The notes: a model not told the origin generated them from the letters alone. Positions 7,324-17,300 are shown, numbered from the stretch's first letter. The stretch: DNA of 43,586 nucleotides from Candidatus Gastranaerophilales bacterium (GCA_944322755.1 CALUPY010000021.1:1-43586), one strand, 5' to 3'. Made by a program: numbers and translations.

Positions 7324-8609
7324 TGAGTGCCGTTATCAGTGAAATCATAAAAAATTCTATAGCAGAAGAACTCGAATTTGAAAAAGGAGACAAAATTCTG
7401 TCAGTCAACAATACAAAAATGCAGGATATGATTGACTACAGATTTTTGATTAATGCAGAAGAAATTGAAATCGAAGTTGAAAAGAAAAATGGTGAAGTTG
7501 AAATATATGAAATAGAAAAAGACTTTGATGAAGATTTGGGTATTGTTTTTGAATCAGCAGTATTCGACAGAATAAAACCCTGCACAAACCACTGTATATT
7601 CTGTTTTGTAGACCAGCAACCAAAAGGACTCAGAGAAACTCTATACATAAAAGATGACGACTACAGACTGTCTTTTTTACAAGGAACGTATGTAACACTG
7701 ACCAACCTTTCAGAAAAAGATAAAGAAAGGATTGAAAAATTACATCTCGGACCTTTATATATTTCCGTTCACACAACAAACCCCGAACTTCGTGTGAAAA
7801 TGCTAAACAATCCAAAAGCAAAAAATATTCTAAACGACCTTAACTGGCTTAAAAAAGCAGACATTCCGGTACATCTTCAGATAGTACTATGCCCCGGATA
7901 CAATGACGGAGATGAACTCGAAAAAACATTTCAAGATTTTGAAAAATTCAAATCAATAATTCAGTCTATTGCCGTTGTTCCGGTTGGGATTACCAAGTTT
8001 CATAAAAACAGTCTGTCTCTTGTGACAAAAGAAATAGCGATTCAGACAATACAAACTATAGAAAACTTCAACAAAAAGATGAAAAAACATCTTGCTCAAG
8101 CAAGCGATGAATTTTTCTTAAAAGCAAATATGGAAATTCCACCACGAAAATATTACGGACAATTTGCGCAGATAGAAGACGGTGTAGGAGCAATCAGACT
8201 TCTCTTGGACGACTTTGAAAAAAGGAAAAAAAATCTGCCGCTAGAACTCAAAGAAAAAAGAGAATTCTGTTTTGCAACATCTAAATGTGCCGCTAAAGCA
8301 ATAGAAAAGATTATCAGCGAGTTGAACAGGATAGATAATCTTTCATGCCATGTCGAAATTCTTGAGAATAAATTTTTCGGACAAAATGTAACTGTAGCAG
8401 GTTTAATTACGGGTGAAGATTTTATTTCACAGCTTGAAGGAAAAAATTACAAAAACATTATTATCCCATCAGTAATGCTTCGACCGTATACAAATGATTT
8501 TCTGGACAATGTCACTATAGAAGAAGCTGAAAACAAGTTGAAAGCAAAAATATATCCCATAAAAGATTTCTATTCTACAGAAGAAATTCTGGATATTACC
8601 TGCGGGTAA
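7323..8609 (+). CDS. DUF512 radical-SAM protein with N-terminal PDZ-like domain
   Basis: Conserved iron-sulfur protein of unknown reaction. Residues 1-65 form a PDZ-like module (EKGDKILSVNN at 20-30). A CX3CX2C cluster motif (C87, C91, C94 in CTNHCIFC) marks a radical-SAM core, with YRLSFLQGTYVTLTNL and ISVHTTNPELR strands following. The C-terminal part carries the DUF512 region (YYGQFAQIEDGVGAIRLL). Members occur in cyanobacteria, where the family is listed as an FeS-containing oxidoreductase, and in Firmicutes. The gene is coupled to padR by a TAATG overlap and overlaps the convergent glycosyltransferase by 14 nt. Biological role not established. Confidence 0.88.
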   Translation: MSAVISEIIKNSIAEELEFEKGDKILSVNNTKMQDMIDYRFLINAEEIEIEVEKKNGEVEIYEIEKDFDEDLGIVFESAVFDRIKPCTNHCIFCFVDQQPKGLRETLYIKDDDYRLSFLQGTYVTLTNLSEKDKERIEKLHLGPLYISVHTTNPELRVKMLNNPKAKNILNDLNWLKKADIPVHLQIVLCPGYNDGDELEKTFQDFEKFKSIIQSIAVVPVGITKFHKNSLSLVTKEIAIQTIQTIENFNKKMKKHLAQASDEFFLKANMEIPPRKYYGQFAQIEDGVGAIRLLLDDFEKRKKNLPLELKEKREFCFATSKCAAKAIEKIISELNRIDNLSCHVEILENKFFGQNVTVAGLITGEDFISQLEGKNYKNIIIPSVMLRPYTNDFLDNVTIEEAENKLKAKIYPIKDFYSTEEILDITCG

Positions 8610-9858
8610 CAGAAAAATACTCAAATATATTCGGCAAAAGTTCAATCTGTGGATGGTTTACTTCCAAATATTTTTTTATATCCATATATGCAGACATGCT
8701 GTTGTTGGCAACAGTGCATAATATAGCATCCGGCTTAATTTCAAATAGACTCTCTGGCGCAAATATTTTTTTATCTGAAAACATTTTTCCATGCATTTTT
8801 ATATTTTTATCAATTATCCCCAGAATATTCGAATCTTTTTCACATCCCTCATCCAAAATTCTTTTTAAGAAATTACTGGCACCCCAACACATAACTTTTT
8901 TATTGCCAACAAAACTCTCAATATGTTCTAATTTTATATTTCGCTTATATAAATCCACTTTAAATAATACCCATTCATCACCCATAATTTCTTTAAATTT
9001 TGCAATAAACCATTCATAATCTTCATTATTTGCAATTGAAGCAATCCACTGAATAGTTTGAGTCATTGCTCTCATAAATGCATCTTGCAACAAATGATAT
9101 AATCCATGATGAATTAAATAGTCATATAAAGCTTTTCTGGCAATAACTGCATTTATAAATTTCAAACCAAGTCTTTTTGTTATACTACCCTCTCTTTGAT
9201 ACCTGTAATTAATAAATTCCCTATCAAGAATTAAAATTCTATTTGCCAATATTCTTGCCAGAAGCCCAAGTGTTGCACCATTACTTGATGCTAAATCAGA
9301 AAATCTTAAATTATTTTTTATTAATAATTCTTTTTTATATAAAGAACTCCAGGGCTCAGGTGCAAATAGTGTAAAAATATTATCAGGATAATCTCGCCAA
9401 CAAAATGGAATATCTATAGGTGCTAATTCTAAATTTACAGGCCAATATTTGCTTTTCTCCATTTCTATATTTTTACTCTGCATTCTTTTTGCAGAACAAA
9501 CAACAATATCTGCATTTGTATCTTGAGCTCTGTCATACATTTGCTCAAACATAAAAGGTTCAAAATAATCATCAGCATCTAAAAATTGTACATATTCCCC
9601 ACTTGCACAATCCAATCCTTTATTTCTTGCTGCCCCAACTCCAGAATGATTCATCGAATAAACAACAAATCTGCTATCCATTGACGCAAATTTATATAAT
9701 ATTTCTAAAGACCCGTCGGTTGAGCCGTCATCTATACAAATAACCTCTATATCCTTAAATGTTTGTTTTCTTATACTATTCAAACATTCTTCAAGATAAT
9801 TCTCAACATTATATACAGGAATAATAGCAGAAATTTTTTTTGTATGTCCAAAAATCAT
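8596..9858 (-). CDS. GT2 glycosyltransferase with C-terminal Rossmann-like domain
   Basis: Family 2 sugar transferase, probably acting on surface polysaccharide. Residues 8-110 carry the GT-A fold: IIPVYNVENYLEECL, CIDDGSTDGS, then the metal-binding DADD at 94-97. The middle region continues the family. Residues 319-415 form a separate Rossmann-like domain starting KKVMCWGASNFLKR with GIIDKN downstream, similar to domains attached to other surface-glycan enzymes. It shares both domains with the next upstream gene, so they are paralogs from duplication. A GAGGT element lies about 10 nt before the ATG. The 18-nt gap to the upstream gene implies one transcript. Donor and acceptor sugars cannot be told. 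Confidence 0.85.
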   Translation of the reverse strand: MIFGHTKKISAIIPVYNVENYLEECLNSIRKQTFKDIEVICIDDGSTDGSLEILYKFASMDSRFVVYSMNHSGVGAARNKGLDCASGEYVQFLDADDYFEPFMFEQMYDRAQDTNADIVVCSAKRMQSKNIEMEKSKYWPVNLELAPIDIPFCWRDYPDNIFTLFAPEPWSSLYKKELLIKNNLRFSDLASSNGATLGLLARILANRILILDREFINYRYQREGSITKRLGLKFINAVIARKALYDYLIHHGLYHLLQDAFMRAMTQTIQWIASIANNEDYEWFIAKFKEIMGDEWVLFKVDLYKRNIKLEHIESFVGNKKVMCWGASNFLKRILDEGCEKDSNILGIIDKNIKMHGKMFSDKKIFAPESLFEIKPDAILCTVANNSMSAYMDIKKYLEVNHPQIELLPNIFEYFSVTRR

Positions 9859-9876
9859 AACAGAATATACCTCAAA

Positions 9877-11865
9877 CTAGTAATATCCTAAAAAGCTATA
9901 GTTTTCTGATGTTATTACAAGTTGCGTTTTTGTCGCTTCTCTTAAATTAGATTTATATCTAATATTTTTTTCTTCAAGCTTTCGAAATACCAGACTTGCA
10001 AGATTTTTTTCACCGTCTCTTTCCGCGTCATCAAGAATAATAATAAAGTCCTCTGCAAGATGTTTTGGTATTAAATCCACAATATTTGTTCTTGGATATG
10101 TTCTATGTGCACCTACAGGACCATCAATAACAATCAGGTTATATTTATTTGTATCCGTGATATCAGAAAGATTTTCATATTTATCATTCAGGGTACCATT
10201 CATATCAAACTGAACCAAATTTTTATGTATAATTTTTATATTTTCTTTAATAGGAATTTGCTGAGAAAAAAATTTTATCCAATTTTTATCATGCTCTACA
10301 ATTTGAAGACTAGCATTTTGATTTTTATAAGCAACATATTGAGAGGTAAGCTTACTAGTCTGTCCCATTCCAAACTCTAAAATTTTCTCTGGAGACAAAT
10401 ATTCAAGAACTACAAAAAGAAAATAAAGAAACGAATATGTAGCGGCATTTTTAACAGGTAAAAAATCAGTTAATTTTATCCATTCTACAGATTTAATTAA
10501 ATTATTGAATATATTAGCAGCCAATAATTCTTTAAAATATTTGTCAGTCTGCAATTTATTCTGTTCCAATGTATAACAAACAGTACTTATGCTTTCTGGT
10601 ACAATATTACTTTTTTCTGGATACAAATTAGAATCAATATTAAAAATATCCGGCATCATCTCAATATCAGAATAACATTTATTGATTTCATATTTTAATG
10701 ATGGATAAATATTTTCATGATTGGAAAATACAGTCAAAAGGATTGCATCCGGCTTTTTGGTTTTAAGAATATCAGGAGAATATATTTCATAATTGCCACA
10801 CATTTTACCCCATAATGCAGTATTTTTATCTATAATACCCAAAATATTTGGATTTCTTTCTTTTTCACCAGCAAGAACTTCTCTAATAAATAAACTTGCC
10901 CCCCAGAACATAACCTTTTTATTTTTAATAAAATTATTAATATATTCTATAGTAATAAAATCTTTTATAAAAACATCTTTGTATTTTTGCATTAATTCTG
11001 GCTCCGTTTCACTAAACTGTTTTAAAAAATTTTCATATTGTTTATCATTGCAATGAGCAATACCAGCTCGTAGATGATTTTTAAAAGCGGTAGAAAATGC
11101 ATATTCAAGCTGATTATAAAGCCCCTTTTGCAGCAAAAAATTTTTTACAAATTTACAAGCTTCAACAATATTAATTGTATAATCCGCTCTATATGTTGAA
11201 ATACTACCATTTCTTTTATATCTGTAATTTATTAATTCTTTATTTATAACAACTATTCTCTCTGCACAGATTCTGGCAATATGCGAAAAACCTACGTCAT
11301 TACTGGATTTTAAATTTTGAAAATAAAGCTTATGTTTTTTAATTAGACTTGCCAGATATAGCTTATTCCAAGGAATAACACAAAATAAACTAAATATATT
11401 TTCTGGGTAATCCCTCCAGCTAAATGGAATATCTAAGGGAACAGAAGTAACATTTAAAGGCCAGTTAGGATTACCGCTTTCAATAATACTCCCTGTATTA
11501 TCAACTTTTCTTGCACTACAAACAACCAAATCTGCCTGCATTTCTTCTGCTTTATCATATAAAATCTTTAGCATATCCGATTCAAAATAATCATCAGCAT
11601 CCAAAAACTGAAGATATTTTCCTCTTGACAGTTCTATACCCTTATTTCTAGCAACCCCCGCTCCCATATGTTTTGTTGCATAAATTACAAACCTATCATC
11701 AAATTCTGCATATTCTTTCAAAATATCCAGAGACCCATCAGTTGAACCATCGTCTATACAAATAATTTCTATATCCCTAAATGATTGATTAACAATACTA
11801 TCCAAACATTCTTTGAGATAATTTTCAACATTATATACCGGTACAATCAACGATATTTCAGGCAT
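9877..11865 (-). CDS. GT2 glycosyltransferase fused to Rossmann-like and methyltransferase-like domains
   Basis: A three-part protein. A GT2 domain (IVPVYNVENYLKECL, CIDDGSTDGS, DADD at 91-94 counted from the upstream ATG) is followed by a Rossmann-like domain (about 317-410, VMFWGASLFIRE, GIIDKN) as in its paralog. About 250 further residues are absent from that paralog. This tail reads like a class I SAM methyltransferase: ILEFGMG (497-503), IVEHDKNW, LIVIDGP (579-585) and IILDDAERDG. I place the start at the second ATG (11865), because AAGGAG is 7 nt upstream of it but only 1 nt from the ATG at 11871. It would add and possibly methylate a surface sugar. Confidence 0.8.
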   Translation of the reverse strand: MPEISLIVPVYNVENYLKECLDSIVNQSFRDIEIICIDDGSTDGSLDILKEYAEFDDRFVIYATKHMGAGVARNKGIELSRGKYLQFLDADDYFESDMLKILYDKAEEMQADLVVCSARKVDNTGSIIESGNPNWPLNVTSVPLDIPFSWRDYPENIFSLFCVIPWNKLYLASLIKKHKLYFQNLKSSNDVGFSHIARICAERIVVINKELINYRYKRNGSISTYRADYTINIVEACKFVKNFLLQKGLYNQLEYAFSTAFKNHLRAGIAHCNDKQYENFLKQFSETEPELMQKYKDVFIKDFITIEYINNFIKNKKVMFWGASLFIREVLAGEKERNPNILGIIDKNTALWGKMCGNYEIYSPDILKTKKPDAILLTVFSNHENIYPSLKYEINKCYSDIEMMPDIFNIDSNLYPEKSNIVPESISTVCYTLEQNKLQTDKYFKELLAANIFNNLIKSVEWIKLTDFLPVKNAATYSFLYFLFVVLEYLSPEKILEFGMGQTSKLTSQYVAYKNQNASLQIVEHDKNWIKFFSQQIPIKENIKIIHKNLVQFDMNGTLNDKYENLSDITDTNKYNLIVIDGPVGAHRTYPRTNIVDLIPKHLAEDFIIILDDAERDGEKNLASLVFRKLEEKNIRYKSNLREATKTQLVITSENYSFLGYY

Positions 11866-12028
11866 TTTCATACTCCTTGCCGCAAAAGGTCAAACTCATG
11901 TTATACGAAAACATAAAATTTGTAAATATGGTTTTATAAAATATTTTTTTTACCTTTCATCTAATAGCAACATGTAAATAGGCATAAACCATATAGTGTA
12001 ATATCATTGAATATACAAGGTGGGAAAT

Positions 12029-12388
12029 ATGGCTTTAAAAGATGAGTTCACAAAAGATAAACCGCTGCTCACAACCGGCATTGTCGCTGCTATGCTGGAA
12101 ATTACCCCTGACCGGTTGCGAACATACGACTCGGAAAAACTCATAAAAACACACAGGATAAAAACCGGTGATGTTCAAAAGCGTCTTTACAGCCAGAATG
12201 ATGTAGAATGGCTTCAATGCATAAGAATCCTTGTCAAAAAACATAAAATGAGCATTTCTTCTATAAAAATTCTTTTACAAATACTGCTAATAAACCCAAA
12301 AACAAAACTACCCGATAACGAAATAGGAACAGTTCTCACAGAAATGATACAGAATCCGAACTTTAAGACAATTGTCAAAGAATTTTAA
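12029..12388 (+). CDS. MerR-type DNA-binding regulator
   Basis: A 119-residue protein with an N-terminal MerR-like winged helix: GIVAAMLEITPDRLRTYDSEKL (split as helix-turn-helix, about 18-39), then RLYSQNDVEWLQCIRILV. It follows the pattern of MerR/HspR-type regulators but lacks a ligand domain, ending after a short helical tail. An in-frame GTG at 12020 exists, but AGGTGG (12018-12023) is 5 nt before the ATG at 12029, which I therefore use. It stands alone between the glycosyltransferase operon and lexA. Its target is unknown; it might act on either divergent neighbour. Confidence 0.75.
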   Translation: MALKDEFTKDKPLLTTGIVAAMLEITPDRLRTYDSEKLIKTHRIKTGDVQKRLYSQNDVEWLQCIRILVKKHKMSISSIKILLQILLINPKTKLPDNEIGTVLTEMIQNPNFKTIVKEF

Positions 12389-12444
12389 TCAGAAAATAGT
12401 TTAAAAATTCATATCAACAAAGCTTTTAGATATTTCTTTCTATC

Positions 12445-12460
12445 TGCAAAAATTTTTGCA
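12445..12460. promoter_or_regulatory. 16-bp perfect palindrome upstream of lexA
   Basis: TGCAAAAATTTTTGCA is a perfect palindrome ending 12 nt before the lexA -35. It could be an activator or repressor site, or part of a weak terminator for the MerR gene, although no U-tract follows. Confidence 0.35.
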
Positions 12461-12471
12461 TTAAAAATCGC

Positions 12472-12500
12472 TTGACATTTTATAGACAAATGTCTATAAT
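12472..12500 (+). promoter_or_regulatory. Consensus sigma-70 promoter of lexA
   Basis: TTGACA (12472-12477), a 17-nt spacer and TATAAT (12495-12500) make a perfect consensus promoter. Only 6 nt separate the -10 from the ATG at 12507, so transcription should begin at or next to the start codon. No Shine-Dalgarno exists. Repression by the overlapping operator would explain why such a strong promoter is tolerated. Confidence 0.85.
12481..12498. promoter_or_regulatory. Probable LexA operator (SOS-like box)
   Basis: TATAGACA, AA, TGTCTATA: two perfect 8-bp inverted arms around a 2-nt centre, placed over the promoter spacer and the -10. Position and symmetry are those of an autoregulatory LexA box. 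The sequence differs from the boxes I know for Enterobacteria (CTGT-N8-ACAG) and for Bacillus (CGAAC-N4-GTTCG). No second copy was seen elsewhere in the window. Confidence 0.75.
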
Positions 12501-12506
12501 AATATT

Positions 12507-13082
12507 ATGTTAAGTGAAAAACAAAAAAACTTTTTTGAAAATCTAAAAAAGTTATACGGCAAAGAACCACTGCCGAGCTTTGAAAAAATTGCCCAGGAGC
12601 TGGGATTTCGCCACAAAAATTCTGTCTGGCAATATTTCAACAAGCTGAAAGAAGAAGATCTGGTCAGAGAAAAAAACGGTCGTTTTTTCATAAACCCTGA
12701 AGCTTTTGGTGCAATTCTTTTCAGCTCGACAGTAAAAGCCGGCTTTGCCTCCCTTGCTGAAGAAGGCATAGAAAGAAGAGTCTCTCTCGATTACGACTTT
12801 GACCTTGATAATCCTTCAATATTCATGTTCAAAGTATCGGGCGACTCTATGGTCAACGCCGGTATATTTGAAGGAGACACAGTAATCATAAAAAAAACCG
12901 CTTCCGCAAAAGACGGAGATATTGTACTCGCCTATATAGACGGCGGTTATACACTGAAAACCTACCGCAATAAAAATGGAAAAATTTGGCTACAGCCTGA
13001 AAATTCATCATATCCGATAATAACACCCAAAGAAAGTCTTTCGATTTTCGGGGTCGCAACCGGCATTGTAAGAAAATTTTAA
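12507..13082 (+). CDS. lexA: LexA/UmuD-type self-cleaving repressor
   Basis: Transcriptional repressor of the DNA-damage type. Residues 1-65 form a winged helix (SFEKIAQELGFRHKNSVWQYFNKL). Residues 75-191 are an S24 peptidase domain, with the Ala78-Gly79 cleavage site in VKAGFAS, nucleophile Ser114 in SGDSM and general base Lys151 in YTLKTY. The wording around the cleavage site (AGFAS, then RRVSLD) is closer to UmuD than to typical LexA, so the protein looks like a LexA N-terminus on a UmuD-like C-terminus. The next gene is UmuC-like. The gene is autoregulated by an overlapping operator and is probably translated without a leader. Confidence 0.87.
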   Translation: MLSEKQKNFFENLKKLYGKEPLPSFEKIAQELGFRHKNSVWQYFNKLKEEDLVREKNGRFFINPEAFGAILFSSTVKAGFASLAEEGIERRVSLDYDFDLDNPSIFMFKVSGDSMVNAGIFEGDTVIIKKTASAKDGDIVLAYIDGGYTLKTYRNKNGKIWLQPENSSYPIITPKESLSIFGVATGIVRKF

Positions 13083-13114
13083 AACCTATATATAAAATAT
13101 CCTTCCCATGACAT

Positions 13115-13151
13115 GGTGAAAACATTAACCCTACTTATTAATGTTTTCACC
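13115..13151. promoter_or_regulatory. 14-bp perfect inverted repeat between lexA and umuC
   Basis: GGTGAAAACATTAA (13115-13128) and TTAATGTTTTCACC (13138-13151) pair perfectly across a 9-nt spacer. It lies 33 nt after the lexA stop and 40 nt before the umuC start. As RNA it would be a strong hairpin but lacks a U-tract (CTTATTATTAAAG follows). As DNA it could be an operator. It does not match the lexA box. Confidence 0.6.
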
Positions 13152-13191
13152 CTTATTATTAAAGAATTTAAAAGCACAAAGAGTAACAAAT

Positions 13192-14376
13192 ATGGCAGAA
13201 ATAGCACTTGTAGATTGTAATAATTTTTTTGTTTCCTGTGAACAGCTTATCAACCCTGATTTGCTCGGAAAACCGGTATGCGTTTTGAGCAACAATGACG
13301 GCTGTGTAGTTGCACGTTCTAATGAAGCAAAAAAACTCGGTATCACTATGGGCATGCCGCTTTTTATGGCAAAAAAGCAGTTCAAATATGCACCTGTAAT
13401 CTATCTTTCAGGCAGACATGAATTATACCGTGATATATCAAAACGCATAATGAAAAAACTTTCATCGTTCACCCCCTCTGTGGAAGTATATTCAATTGAC
13501 GAAGCTTTTCTCGATTTAAGCGGACTGAAAAAGCTGTATCGAATGTCTTACAAAGAAATTATCTTAAAAATAAAAAATGAAATAAAAGACGAAATAGGTG
13601 TTCCTGTCTCAATCGGGCTTGCTCCGACAAAAACACTGGCAAAACTAGCCTGTGAAAAGGCAAAAAAGCTTCCTTACACAAACGGAATTTACCGTATCAG
13701 ATTACGAAATCTTGAAGAAGAAATGCAAAATACCCCTATTGAAGAAATCTGGGGAGTCGGAAAAAATACGGCTGCACTGTTTCACAAATACGGAATCTAC
13801 AAGGCAAGTGAAATAGTAAAACAGAATGATTTCTGGCTAAATAAAATATGGGGAAAAAGAGGAATTGAGCTTAAACAGGAGTTAGAAGGCATAAGCGTCT
13901 ATCCTGTCATTGACAAACCGGCCCTGCCAAAATCAATTCAGCGTACTTCGTCTTTTCCAAAATTTTCCACTGATAAGAATTACATAAAAACACAACTTCA
14001 TATTCATCTGCATGACGCATGCCGGAAACTCCGCAAAGAAAAGCTAAAAAGCGAGATAATCGGAGTAATGTTGCGCACAAAAGATTTTCTTGTAATGTCA
14101 GATACTATTGTCCTTCCGCAGCCGACGGACAATGAGATAGTTATTATGGAATATGTGGATAAGCTGTTTGAACAGCTGTACAGACCAGAGATAATTTACC
14201 GCTCATCAGGAATCTATGCCGGCAAGCTGTCTCCGGCTGAAACGACCCAGCTCTTTCTTTTCAGGAATGAAAAAGACAAAAAAACAGAAAAACTCACACA
14301 AATCTGGGATAAAATAGAAAAAAAATACGGAGAAAAAAGCCTGCAAATAGGAACGTATTTTGTGCAAAATGAATAA
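13192..14376 (+). CDS. Y-family DNA polymerase, UmuC-like
   Basis: Error-prone translesion polymerase of 394 residues from the ATG at 13192. A longer frame opens at 13141 inside the inverted repeat, but family alignment starts at MAEIALVDCNNFF, with AAGAG upstream. Catalytic residues are visible: D8 in LVDCNNFF and D103/E104 in YSIDEAFLDL. SNNDGCVVARSNEAK and the IGLAPTKTLAK and IEEIWGVGKNTA (helix-hairpin-helix) blocks fit UmuC rather than DinB. The last residues, SLQIGTYFV, lack a clear clamp-binding motif. It sits behind the LexA/UmuD-like gene, forming an SOS mutagenesis pair in which the repressor may also play the UmuD role. Confidence 0.9.
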   Translation: MAEIALVDCNNFFVSCEQLINPDLLGKPVCVLSNNDGCVVARSNEAKKLGITMGMPLFMAKKQFKYAPVIYLSGRHELYRDISKRIMKKLSSFTPSVEVYSIDEAFLDLSGLKKLYRMSYKEIILKIKNEIKDEIGVPVSIGLAPTKTLAKLACEKAKKLPYTNGIYRIRLRNLEEEMQNTPIEEIWGVGKNTAALFHKYGIYKASEIVKQNDFWLNKIWGKRGIELKQELEGISVYPVIDKPALPKSIQRTSSFPKFSTDKNYIKTQLHIHLHDACRKLRKEKLKSEIIGVMLRTKDFLVMSDTIVLPQPTDNEIVIMEYVDKLFEQLYRPEIIYRSSGIYAGKLSPAETTQLFLFRNEKDKKTEKLTQIWDKIEKKYGEKSLQIGTYFVQNE

Positions 14377-14393
14377 ATGAACATACACGAATA

Positions 14394-17300
14394 TTATAAA
14401 TATTTCATCAATATTTCTTGTTTTTGTTGTTTTGAACCATCAATCGCTGCTTGAGCTTCTGCAATCTGTTTTTCTAATTTTTCAATTTGTGCAACTATTT
14501 TTTGTTGGTTTGAAATTACTGGTATCCTCACTTCAATATTATATGCGGTATTACGATTTAGGCCTCCTGGTCCTAAACCTGTATTAAATCTTTCTAACTT
14601 GACACTTTTTAACAGATAATAACAATATCTAAAATCTAAAACCTCAGGTTTTACTTTAACAAAAAAACAGGTGTCTATAGGTGTACAATTTTCTTTAATC
14701 CAATTTACCTTACCTACAGAACCTTTTCTTCCAACAATAATATTCGGCCCCTCTAGTAAATATTCATTATGATAACCATCAACACCATTAGAACCAACTA
14801 CAGGATAAAATCCCTCTACTCTTTTTGCTTTAGGCAGAGCTTTTCCATATTCTAATGTTAACAATTGGCCTAATTTATATTTTTGAGTGTCTACCGAAAA
14901 ATTAAATATATCATCAATTTGTTTTTTTAAATTATTTATAATAATTGTTATTTCCGAATGTTTCTTTTCTATTTTTTCTATCTCATCAACAATTTTTTGC
15001 TGAATATCAAAAGGCGGCAATGGGAGTCGAATTGTTTTTAAATTTGTCAAATTTAGACCACCCTGTGCAGCTCCTGTAATATTTGCTTTTAATAAAGTCT
15101 GTCCTGCATGACTAAACAATACATTAAAAAGATATTTTTGCGTAACTACATCTTGACACCTTAAAAGAAAAACATGTTCATTTATCATCGCAGGTATGCC
15201 GTCCAATTCATTACGCACCAAAGCTATTTTCCCTGTTAACGCACCATCTTTACATATCAAAATATCATTTTTTCGAATTTTTCCTTGACTAGAATTTTTA
15301 TAAAAGTCCTCTGACACATATTTAGGTTTTGTTATATTTAAAAAGCCCGTGCTGTTATCAATATGCTCACCGCCAAGTGAGTAAACACCCGACGAATTAT
15401 TCTTAACCCCTCCTGCCGGACGAGAACCTGATTCTATTGTTAAAACAATTTCCGATATGGATTTGTTATCCCACTTACTCTCGATTTTTAGTTTTTTCTT
15501 AGCCTTTACATTAATAACTTTTTCAAAATCACCTCTGTCAAAAGTCATCATATCAAGCAAATTCATCCGTGAAATATTATTTTGCAAAGTTTCATCAATA
15601 GAAAAGTCCAAATCATTTTCAAAAGCTCTATAGATATATGTGCTAGCTTTTTGAGGATTATCAAAAACATCTATATCAAAAAGTTTGGTACATTCTTCTA
15701 TTGTCCTGTTCCTTTGTATTGCGTGAATTCCTTCTGAGCCTCTGCGATTTGAAAATTCATAACCCAAAAATTGTTTTTCTGCATCTTTTTCACCGGTTTT
15801 TACAACAACAAGTTTTTGAGAATATACTATGATAAAATAATATATTTTTTCTTTTTCAAGCTCAAGAACTTTACTCCAAAACTCTTTTTCGGTTTTTGAA
15901 ATTATTTTTTGAGAATACTCCTTAAACAAATCATGCGTTTTAACTTTGTCATTCGGATTTTGTTCTAACAAAGTTACATAATCATCAAAAGTCAATCCTG
16001 CCCATACATAATTAACATATTTCGAAATAGGCATTTCGATATTATTTATTGTTACATCTTTAAAATCTTTAAAAAACTTATCGACATCTTTTTGCAGGTT
16101 TATACATTCATAATTATTTCTCCGGCGCAAGAATAGCACAACAGTATTTGTACCAGTCGCCATAAAGGTATTTGAACCCAACTCTGTAATTGCAACTATT
16201 TCAAAATACTTTAAGATTAACTCTCTTGTTTTTGTATAAATACCAGAATTCGTTAATATAGAACTCGGCAGAATTACCCCTGCAACTCCCCCGTCTTTTA
16301 GTAATTGTTTAGTTCTTTCCACAAATAAACATTCAATTTCTGAACTGTTGTCTGTTAGTTTGTTGTACAGTTCAAAATCTTCTTCTGTATAGTAATCTCT
16401 TGTTGTATTAATAAAAGCGGATACAGAATAAGGCGGATTACTCAATAATATATCAAACTGCTGGTTGTCCTTTGTATTATCATCATGAGATTTTCTTAAT
16501 CTGCCTTTATAATCTTTTGTGTTTACAAAATTACCAAGTCCATCACTTAAAATAACATTAGCTAATCCATCGCCGTGTAAGTAACATCCCACTTTTCCGA
16601 CTTTTACCAATCTGTAATCTTTTTCAACACCATAAACATACTTTGTTGCCCATTCATAATTTGCATTTTGCCAAAACAACAATTCTTTTTGCGTTCCAGA
16701 GATATATTTGGTGGGATCTTTTTGATTGATTATATTTTGAACTTCATGCATATACTCTGTTATAAAATGACCGCTGCCAGCAGCATAATCAATCATATAA
16801 GGCAGTAATTCTCCGTCTTTTGATTTTAATTTTTCATCAACAATTTTGTTTAACGGCAGGCTCCTAATTATAAATTGAGCAATAGGAACCGGTGTAAAAA
16901 ACTGTCCTGCTTCCTGTTTTAGACCCGTAGTCAAAAGCAATTCAAAAAAATCTGAAAGATATTGCTGTCTTTTATTATATCTGATACGGTATCCTTGCAA
17001 TAATTCAACAACTTCTTTTACAATTTTAGCATTTTCAACAAATGAATCATGATCATAAACTTCCTTTATAGCAAATTCATTGTTTTTTTCGAGTCTTAGA
17101 GTATTAATGGTTTTTAATATTTCTCTCTTAGTATCTTCTGATAAATCCTTATACTTATTTTCAAAATCATTCTCATTAAAATCGCTGACTATTTTTGTTA
17201 AAAATTTATACATCCCCTTTTTATAAAGGTCAGTGAGTCTTAATTGGAAAGATACATCATCATCAACTCCTTCTTTCCATTGAAAATCCAGCTCTTCATC

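Noticed and set aside
12020-12031. GTG start for the MerR-type gene
   Set aside because: The GTG lies within the AGGTGG ribosome-binding site of the ATG at 12029.
13141-13191. 17-codon N-terminal extension of the UmuC-like protein
   Set aside because: It starts inside the inverted repeat and precedes the point where the Y-family fold normally begins; AAGAG favours the ATG at 13192.
14394-15600. Separate HsdS gene
   Set aside because: The specificity region is in frame and continuous with the methylase domain; no stop or start separates them.
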